NCBI GenBank assembly: GCA_932294295.1 | Contig: OW028584.1 | Span: forward strand, 27,772,970 to 27,836,969 | From: Alitta virens | Lineage: Eukaryota; Annelida; Polychaeta; Phyllodocida; Nereididae | Direction: 5' to 3' | Length of the DNA: 64,000 nucleotides | Part shown: positions 55,746 to 64,000 of the stretch, piece after piece | How positions within the stretch are numbered: the first letter of the stretch is position 1 | How the letters are laid out: each line of letters begins with the position of its first letter | The notes under the pieces: generated by a model | What the model was told of the DNA's origin: nothing | Database searches by the model: none | Seen by the model: only the letters and a program-made list of their open reading frames with translations | Translations under genes and position numbers: made by a program

Positions 55746-56304
55746 CTGAAAAAATATAAATCTTGCCAAATGTAAGAAATTTATCTAATATATCATAAAT
55801 AGCCCTATGTACTTTTAGATCTTTAAGTAGCCAGGTATAGCCAGACAGTTCCGTTTAGTAGTTGGTAGCATGGTATAGCAGAAGTTGTCTAGCTTTGTCT
55901 AGGTTCAATTTGATAGGCCATTTTTAATGAAACTAACTGGAGTATCTCTCTTTCTTTCTTTTTCTTTTTCCTCGAATTTATTGGGCTGTGAACTTGCCAT
56001 GAGATTGACCTGAACTGGGAACTGGTTACATTTCAAGAACAGAGCCTCGGAATGGCTACACCATGTTGGTCATAATAAATCGCCAATTGACCTAGTTATT
56101 TAAGCAATCTGTGAGAAGTGTTTTCCTGCTGCATGGGGGCTCGTTTGGATCTTGGTGAAGGGTGATATGCATTCATTGAATGTAGTTGCTGTTTTATCTA
56201 CTTTTTGTAATTCCGTCGAGATCATTTTGAGCTATATGCATGAAAAATGTTTTTATATTAATTTATTTTTCATGGACCTTCTAAAAACATATTTCATATT
56301 TACT
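55746..56304. other. Unannotated spacer
   Basis: Nothing recognised. Confidence 0.35.
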
Positions 56305-56545
56305 TGCCATAGGCAGCTGAGTGGACTAGTGCCAGATCCGCTGAGGGTCCTAGGTTTGAATTGACACTATTAACTCGGCGTCAAGGCTTGGGCAAGCGGA
56401 AGACCCCACCCATAGGGTAAATGTATGTAACATGGAGGGATTCCAAGCCTTATCATCTCATCATTATAACTGCCCATACATGACATTGTATTCATACTTG
56501 TGATATTAATATTTTAAAATCAACCCTTGTCATCTCATCATCACA
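56305..56545 (+). mobile_element. tRNA-derived SINE
   Basis: GGCAGCTGAGTGGACTAGTG head, CTAGGTTTGAATTG (box B-like), then CCCCACCCATAGGGTAAATG, ATTCCAAGCCTTATCATCTC and a second CATCTCATCATCACATCTGCC about 80 bp later, so the core is duplicated. Confidence 0.7.
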
Positions 56546-56999
56546 TCTGCCTATACATATATAACATTTGTGTTCCTGCTTTTGATATCGAAATTAATTG
56601 AATAAATAAGTTGATAACTGACGTCTTTTCGTTTGACCATAGGCTGACCATTGACCACCACCTGCACACGAAAATTGCTGACTTACCATTATCACTTCCT
56701 CCTCCACACCCTGGAGACTGACCAAGGGGCAAATAAACCATTAATACCCTCAGAATGAGTGGGCAAAACCCCATTCCTTGTTGCCAGACAGGGGTGCCTA
56801 TTCTGAGGGTGGATACCAAGATCTCAGCTGCCTTGGATCTTGTACGGGGTAATAGGTGAGGGTAAAAAAAGGGAGGGGGGGGGCGTTTGGGGGATTCTTA
56901 GAATGAAGATGGGTGATCATAATTGTTTTGTCTTATGGAATTATTGCTGGGGATGTCAATAATTAAATCAGTCGGTCAGTTAGTTAGGCAGATAGACAG
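56546..56999. other. Unannotated spacer
   Basis: A 92-codon minus-strand frame lacks recognisable motifs; a G-run lies near 56873-56884. Confidence 0.35.
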
Positions 57000-57365
57000 G
57001 CAATCAGTCAATCATTTAGTCATTCAGTCTGTGAGTCATTCAGTCAGTCGTTCAGTCAGTCTTTCAGTAAGTCTGTCATTCAGTTAGTCATATTATTGTT
57101 CAGTCTGGCAGTTAGTCGTATTATGGTCAGGCTGGCTGTTAGTCGTATTATGGTCAGTCTGGCAGTTAGTCATATTATGGTCAGTTTGGCAGTTAGTCAT
57201 ATTATGGCAGTTAGTCGTATTATGGCCAGGCTGGCAGTTGGTCGTATTATGGTCAGTCTGGCTGTTAGTCGTATTATGGTCAGTTAATCAGCCAACCAGC
57301 CAGTATGTCAGTCATTTAGTCCCCCAGCCAGTCATTCAGTCAGGCAGTTAGTCAGCCAGTCAATT
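57000..57365. repeat. CAGT-rich and 27-bp minisatellite
   Basis: (CAGT)n-like flanks enclose about seven 27-bp units (GTCAGTCTGGCAGTTAG then TCGTATTATG) at about 57100-57285. Confidence 0.88.
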
Positions 57366-58245
57366 TTAAGATGATGCGGTCAGTGAAAAGATGGAACCCC
57401 GCCTTCAGAACACCTCGCTATATAATTTGCTTATATGTAGTAATCGACTTAATATACTCATTCAAATTAGCAATTAACCCATTGTAGATTTAGGAAAAAA
57501 GCAACAAAAAAAGCCTAAAAACTTACCTGGATACTGGTGGGACGAGGGATTTTGACCTCATGAATATTGACCTTTGACCTTATTTGCATACAGTTGAGTG
57601 ACCTTTGACCTAGAAACCTCGGCCACTTGAAGGGCAATTGAGGTGGACCTTTGTGCACTGAGCAGAAATATATCGGCAGGTGGTTACCAAGGATATCTGT
57701 GCAATTGGATTTTGACATGTGGTTACAGTTTCATATTAAAATTAAAATATACGATACCTTGATTTAAAATAATTGTATGCAGGAAAATCATGCAATTTTA
57801 AAATAGCAAGAGTGCAGTTTTAAGTGGATTTATTTGCTATTCAAAAATTTTGATTTTACATAATTAATGAATCAATAATAGGTTAGGCAACAACAGGTAA
57901 TTTCAAATACTGTTGCAAAGCTCACCAACCAGACTTGCCACTATCAAGGCATTACAATAAATACATAGATCATTCCTCGCTGCCAGGTACCATGGCAACT
58001 GATGTTTGGATCTAAAATAAGCTCCCGTCATGACGGTGAAATATATGCGAACTATTTTCAGCTTGGGCATCTAAATTTACCCAGACTAGGGGTAAATATA
58101 CTTGTAAAAAACAAAACATAATTCTTTCAGCAGCTGACTATGCAAAAACGATCAAAAAAAGTTTTAGAGTACTTATCAGTTTCAGCAGCAAAAAGATAGT
58201 GTGTACAGATTGGACAAATAGATAGAGGAGTTATAACTGAAAGCT
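57366..58245. other. Unannotated spacer with an X-box-like palindrome
   Basis: GGTACCATGGCAAC at 57986-57999 matches the RFX consensus at 13 of 14 positions, but no gene is seen next to it. TGACCTTTGACC direct repeats (57567, 57600) resemble a nuclear-receptor DR1-type site. Confidence 0.4.
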
Positions 58246-58735
58246 TTGGATAGGATAGGATAGGATAGGATAGGATAGGATAGGATAGGATAGGATAGGA
58301 TAGGATAGGATAGGATACGATAGGATAGGATACGATAGGATACGATAGGATACGATAGGATAGTGACAATGTGAGTGTTGATAGGATAGGCTAGGATAGG
58401 ATAGGATAGGATAGGATAGGATAGGATAGGATAGGATACGATAGGATAGGATAGGATACGATAGGATAGGATACGATACGATAGGATAGGATAGGATAGG
58501 ATAGGATACGATAGGATAGGATACGATAGGATACGATAGGATACGATAGGATAGTGACAATGTGAGTGTTGATAGGATAGGCTAGGATAGCATAGGATAG
58601 CATAGGATAGGATAGGGACACTGTGAGTGTTGATAGGATAGGCTAGGATAGCATAGGATAGCATAGGATAGGATAGGGACACTGTGAGTGTTGATAGGAT
58701 AGGATGGGATAGGATGGGATAGGATGGGATAGCCC
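58246..58735. repeat. (GGATA)n array with higher-order blocks
   Basis: GGATA pentamers with CGATA variants, punctuated four times by a GTGAGTGTTGATAGGATAGG spacer (about 58371, 58562, 58622, 58683). The first two blocks are about 190 bp, the last ones about 61 bp. Confidence 0.93.
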
Positions 58736-60130
58736 TTTTTCCTGTTTGATTTAACCAGATTTGAGATTATTACCATTAGAAAAGTATCAGACTGTCTGAG
58801 ATTCATAATACTATTTTATCACCGGACATGAAATACAAATAAAGACATTTTACACAATATCATATAAAAGTGCATACAATAATGTAGGCTAAATCTTATT
58901 TTATATATTTTATTCGTTTGTATATGTAAAATTGTACTGGTATGCATTGATATGGTTCAAAAGATCATGTATTTCAGTGCATTATTGACTGGTTCAATGT
59001 CAGTTGGCACATTTTTTATTTTTTACATTTCAGAGTCACGTTTTTGTGATTTTGTGAAGTTCCACAAACTGTCAATCATGCCTTATTACATCATTACTGG
59101 GTTACCTATATAAAAAGCCATTGGGCCATGAAATAGCTTTGGTGCTCCAGGTTAGATCCTTAAAAATATCCTGAACGTGCAAAAAAATGTCAGTGTGTGC
59201 CCACTCTGGCAAATCGAAGTTAATTGCACACGAGTGTGTATGATCCCAATGATTTGAGACAATATATTTTATATTATATTACAGTTATTTTTAAATACTT
59301 GACTTTTATTATATTATAGTATTTTTGAAATACTTGATTTTTTATGGCCAAAAGTGGCCCAAAGCATCTTTCTCACAGCTGATTGGATGGAAACTGACCC
59401 ATTTTTTCTGACCTGACCCCATTTATGAAAAGTATGTCACCTTCAACATGGGAGAGCTCGGCCTAAACATTTTACCTGGTTTCACTCGAAATCGTATCAT
59501 TTCATGTGTGAACACACATTTAGAAATTTATTCATTCTGCAGCATTTTATATTAAAAAAAAATCTTAAATACATTATTGTCACGAAATATATCTTAAGTT
59601 GCTATAAAAAATGAATCGATTTCATGTGCTGTTTTTTTTCTTCAGCAAATGGAATTAAATAAAAATTGCTTACATTTTTGTTTATCTTTCTTTTTCAATA
59701 AAGATCAAATATTAGCCACACGAAGCATTGGTATATATCTGGAGCATTTCATTGGACCCAATAATATAGCATTTCATTCTTTCTTTCATTCATTCATTCA
59801 TTCATTCGGCAGAATGCATTCATCCGATATGCACACATGTCATGTGCAGTGCTATATCAAAGACCCTTTTTTGCAAGTGCAATTATGTCTGTCACATGAT
59901 TTTTGTTGAAGAAACATGTGCAATGACGTCACAATGCCTTAGAAGATGTGTATGAGTGTGATAATAAAATACAATCAAGCATTTTAACACGGACAGCAGA
60001 ACTTCATTTCAAGACCACCTCCCAATAAAGACCACCTTTATATTAAGAATGTGAAATCTATCATTTAAACCAACACTCAGACCTGTAAATTATATACAAT
60101 AGTTAATCTTACTATTGTATCAAAATACCA
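58736..60130. other. Unannotated AT-rich region
   Basis: (CATT)n near 59785-59805 and a CRE palindrome at 59924-59931. No gene recognised. Confidence 0.4.
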
Positions 60131-60134
60131 TGTT

Positions 60135-60385
60135 ACTAGTACTACTATTACTATTACTACTACTACTACTACTACTACACTACCACTACCACTACTACTA
60201 CTACTGCTACTACTGCCACTACTACTATTACTATTACTACTACTACTACTGCCACCACTACTCCACTACTACTATTACTATTACTACTACCACTACTACT
60301 ACTACTACTACTACTGCCACTACTACTACTGCCACTACTACTACTACTACTACTAATACTACCACCACTACCATTACTATTGCCA
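60135..60385. repeat. (TAC)n trinucleotide array
   Basis: CTACTACTA units with TGCCAC and TATTAC variants. The frames here (runs of T, Y or S) are artefacts. Confidence 0.93.
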
Positions 60386-61560
60386 TAAAAAATAAGCTGC
60401 TTTTCACTACTTTTGCTAATACAAGTATTATATTGCTGATGCAGCAAGACGTGATGCTCAGAACACTAGTTATTCAAACGGGATTACAAATTTACTTTAT
60501 AGGTGAGGTATTTCCTTGCCTCACTCATAGACATCCAATACACGTTCTTAGTCGAGCATAAGAGGCATTTCAAGTATGCATCTGAGAAAATAGCATTAAT
60601 TGTACGCTATCTATTCAGTATAATGTTTTGTACAAAGACCTGGTCACCTGCTTTAAGTGACATCGCTACTTGGTTTTTCCTTGTTATGCTGCTGTATTTT
60701 TCACAGAACATTCCAGTTTAAATTATAAACAACTGGTTAAAGTCTGTTTGTTATTTGTTATAAGGTTCTACTCAAAAGCAGCGCAAGAAAAGTGACCCAT
60801 TAAATTCGGGACCAGACTAAAGGTTTAGGCGAATTTCTTCTTTTTTGAGTCCCGAAGTTTTTGCCAATTTTTTTTTAACGTCTGATACTTGCAGGTATGT
60901 GTACGCATTACAAGTTAAACGGGTCCATGGGCAAGATTTTACGAGCACCTGGAATAGAATGAAGTCAATTGTACCAAGTCCAATAATTGATTGTTTTGAT
61001 CGTTTATTGTTTTGATCTTTATGCCTGGATGGTCCTTAACTCCAAGGCAGGATATCACAGTCACAGCACGTGAACAGACAGCTGGTGTGACGCGATGGGT
61101 TTGGATCATCGTAAGAATGGTATCCTAGCAACCGATACATATTGAAAATTCGTGTGCAATAAGATTGTTTACAGCTATACCTTTGATGTTCTTCATATGC
61201 AATGAAATAGCATTGTTATTAAGGTGTATAATTACAATTAAAACGTGTATATTATTCCATGCTGGCTAGGTAGAAACAATGCTCAGATATATGACAAGAT
61301 AAGGCCGGCAATGATAACACAGATGTGCCTAGGAATTTGAATAGTATTATACGGGATAAAAAGATATTGGAAGTGTGTAGCCCCCCCCCCCCCCCCATGA
61401 ATGTGCAATGTGCATACATGTATGGTGCATAAATATACTGCCCCCCCCCCAATCCCCCCCCCCATATCCTTACTTGGGGGTGACTGGCTGCTGTTAAAAT
61501 TGTTACACAATTATCTAGGTGACATATTATAATGAAGGTGTGTATATATACCAGTGGTTT
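60386..61560. other. Unannotated region with C-runs
   Basis: Three poly-C runs at about 61380-61470. No gene recognised. Confidence 0.4.
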
Positions 61561-61764
61561 GCTGTCATGGGCACAATGCCGCAGCCACTAGCAAGTAGCA
61601 TAGCTAGGCCAGCGCTGCTATAGTGACTGCTCCCACTGGGCCATAGCAGCTGATCTGTGCAGTGAAAAAGCCCCGGGCTTCAGCTCCCAGCTCCTTTTTG
61701 ATTTGGACACTGTCCACTGCGGTAGTCCCAGCCAGGGCCCCTCGTGCCGTCTCGGGCAACGTTG

Positions 61765-61791
61765 TGACGTCATAGCAACTGTGTGACGTCA
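61765..61791 (+). promoter_or_regulatory. Pair of perfect CRE palindromes
   Basis: TGACGTCA at 61765-61772 and 61784-61791, 19 bp apart start to start, with an RFX half-site-like ATAGCAAC between them and a near-CRE AGACGTCA at about 61804. The block is GC-richer than its flanks and lies directly before the candidate first exon. CREB/ATF binding is inferred from the motif. Confidence 0.55.
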
Positions 61792-61793
61792 CA

Positions 61794-61865
61794 ATGGGCA
61801 TCAAGACGTCAGCCAGAGACGTTGTTGCAGAGGAGCTACGCACACAGAAGGCTGATAGACCTCAG
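61794..61865 (+). CDS. Candidate first coding exon of an unknown gene
   Basis: ATG at 61794 has A at -3 and G at +4 and follows an in-frame stop at 61773. Exactly 24 codons, beginning MGIKTSARDVVAEEL, lead to a consensus donor (CCTCAG, then GTATGT at 61866) in phase 0. Charged and helix-like, no known motif. The two CREs sit just upstream, so the 5' UTR would be very short. No second exon was found before 64000, so the gene would continue outside the window. A chance arrangement is possible. Confidence 0.35.
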
Positions 61866-63409
61866 GTATGTTAATTTTAATTAATTGTGTATCATAATTA
61901 GTTTGCCTTTCATTTGTATATCAGGACTCTCTGTCTGTCTGTCTGGCTGGAGAATATAGATCTGTCTGCATAGCAAAATATGTCTGTCTTGATATATCTT
62001 CTATATCCACCTCTGGGTAACTAAAAATCTGTCGTACTTTGTATGTCTGTCTAATTCTGTAGTGCCATACACAATGTCTGTATCCATCACTGTGTGTCAA
62101 ATTGGCCTGTATGTCTGGCTGACTGTCCATATCTGATTCTCTGTCTGGCACATGATTGTCTTTCTTATTTCCTGTAGGCCTATATATATATTTGTCAGAA
62201 TATGCTTCTAGATGTGAATTATCTGATTTGTCTTTCTGTCTGTCTCATTACATCCAATCAACCGCAGTCACTATTATAGCATTCGTCAATACCTAAATGT
62301 CTATCTATGTACGTAGTAAGCATTATGTCTGTCAGTCTGTCTATCAATGGTCGATCTTTCTGTATGTCTGTCTCAGAATTTGGGTCATGGGTTCAAACCC
62401 CTACCAATGCTGGTTTCACTTGCTTGCATGCATGAAAAAGGGGAGTCCTGTTGCTATTTATAGACCTGTCATTCAGTGTCAGTAAGCCAAATGTGATGGG
62501 AGGTCATTTCCAAAAAGTAGGACATTTCTTTCGTTCTGTCTCTCTTTTTCTTTATTTCTTTCTTTCTGTGGCAATCTAACAACTAGACAAGTCTGCTGCA
62601 CAACACCCAGACTTAGAAGTAGGTGGGACATTTTTCTTGCCGGAGACCAGACTCAAAAGCATAGAACTGTAGCAAAGTCTGTTGCATTGCCAATATAGCT
62701 ATGATATCTATCCTTTTATCTATCATGATAATTGTGCATATTTTTTTATTTGTAATAACTGCTAAATTATACAATTAAATCAGTTGCTTTCAAAATCTGC
62801 ATTGTTGCAATATATGATAGGTAGATACATACAGCTGTTTTATATATCATTTTTGTATTGTAGTCCTATATTTGTTTGCTGAGTGATGTATTTAGCTGCA
62901 TATACATGTTTTTTTTAGTGAGTGTACAAGGAAAGTTAAGCCATACATAATTAATATGTTTTACTCCTACACTTATAAGTAGAACGTCCATGATATTGTA
63001 ACATAAAGAACAGAATTGAAAAGAAAATTGCAGTATATTTATAAGTTGTGACGTTACTTATTAGCTAGCCATAAAAAAAAAGCCAGTCTGGAGATAGTTA
63101 TTTTACAAGTTAGAAATGTACTTTTTGTGGCATTTCATTAAAAAAATATGTTATAAAGATGAATTGAATGCCATTAGAATTGAAATCCCTTACAGAACAT
63201 CTTTGTAAAGAAATTGTATGAGTGTCTATTGTGTAATTTTTTTTTTCCATGGAAAAAGTATGGAAGGAAAAACATAATATTTCAGTCAGGCATAAACAAG
63301 ATAGGTCTTAACTTCTGTTAGAATATGGGGCAGGGAATTTTAAGTAATAGTTACTTTACAAAATGATATATAGTTGAATGAGAGTTGTACAGGAAAGGAT
63401 GATATTTAA
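61866..63409. other. Unannotated; TGTCTGTC-rich in part
   Basis: Interspersed CTGT/TGTC tetranucleotides at 61928-62375; otherwise nothing. It would be the intron if the exon at 61794 is real. Confidence 0.4.
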
Positions 63410-63690
63410 TGTGTATAACCTAGTGGCTAAACTGTAAGGTGATAAACCATTGAGTCTTGGGTTCAAATCCAGCTAAGCGTAATTAATATGGTGCATGAAC
63501 TGTCTGTGATGTCAGTGGTAACCTTGACTTTATTATGTCACTGAGGCAAGTAAAAGACCCCAACCTTTGGGGTAAATGTGTAACATCATGGACTGGCTTC
63601 TACGTCCTGGTAACATGATGTGGACTCCAAGAAGCCTTATCATCTTATCATGACGTCTGCCTCTGACAGCTGCATGGTCATGAGATTACC
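63410..63690 (+). mobile_element. tRNA-derived SINE, best-preserved copy
   Basis: ACCTAGTGGCTAAACTG (box A region), then box B GGTTCAAATCC at 63460-63470, then GAGGCAAGTAAAAGACCCC, GGGGTAAATGTGTAAC, GTGGACTCCAAGAAGCCTTA and the CATCTTATCATGACGTCTGCC core ending CTGACAGCTG. Confidence 0.8.
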
Positions 63691-64000
63691 AAATGACCCC
63701 ATTTTTACTATGGTTTTGGTTTTACCATGGAGTCTGGTTTTACCCCCCATTTCTTTTTGACCTCATTCCTTTTCTTGCACAATTTACAACAGCAGACATA
63801 ATTGTGTTAGATTGTTGATATTTTGAGGTGTGCATTATAGACGGCTAGGGTACAATTTCGGGTCATACACTACACTTATGTGTATGAACTCATCAACATA
63901 GCACTTATGTGACAGGAAAAAGGATTTTATAGAACAAAAAAAAGTGTATTCAACAAACTGGGTTACACAGGGGATTTTGAATTTGTTCTAAAACAGTGCA
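63691..64000. other. Unannotated end of window
   Basis: Nothing recognised. Confidence 0.35.

Overview
The window is eukaryotic nuclear DNA from a metazoan, most likely a non-arthropod marine invertebrate. The evidence is AT-rich DNA with sparse, intron-containing genes, a class A GPCR, tRNA-headed SINEs, several DNA-transposon families and very abundant microsatellites. I cannot name the species. No operons or prokaryotic signals are present.

Host genes: only one host gene is well supported, a two-exon rhodopsin-class receptor (exons 3443-4616 and 6494-7215, + strand). It has a TATA box and a perfect palindromic RFX X-box just upstream. A second, tentative gene start lies at 61794-61865: a 24-codon first exon with a strong Kozak context, a consensus splice donor and two perfect CRE palindromes upstream.

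Mobile DNA dominates. (1) Element A (23655-33795) is a complete Ty3/Gypsy LTR retrotransposon. It has apparently identical 242-bp LTRs, a Lys-type primer site, gag, a -1 frame pol and an unusual third ORF encoding two C2H2 fingers plus a C-terminal coiled coil. (2) Element B (34592-43688) is a complete endogenous-retrovirus-like Gypsy element. It has apparently identical 714-bp LTRs, a tRNA-Trp primer site, gag, pol in the -1 frame after a run of seven G, and a 655-codon env of the baculovirus-F/errantivirus type. Both look very young. A sits inside a (TTCC)n tract. B interrupts the 3' end of a minus-strand non-LTR element. (3) A hAT transposon (15879-19544) has perfect 17-bp termini, a perfect 8-bp target duplication and a seven-exon transposase broken by a stop codon and an early frame break. 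It sits in an older SINE. (4) At least seven MITE-like elements, more than ten SINE copies sharing one core, and degraded non-LTR reverse transcriptase relics fill much of the rest.

Simple and higher-order repeats cover much of the remainder: (CTAT)n, (ATTGT)n, (GGATA)n, (TTCC)n, (GATG)n, a GGA-rich tract and 14-, 20- and 27-bp minisatellites. Many long open frames in the window are artefacts of these arrays. Large parts of 7.8-10.4, 19.6-20.8, 49.8-52.8, 58.7-60.1 and 61.9-63.4 kb show nothing I can interpret.
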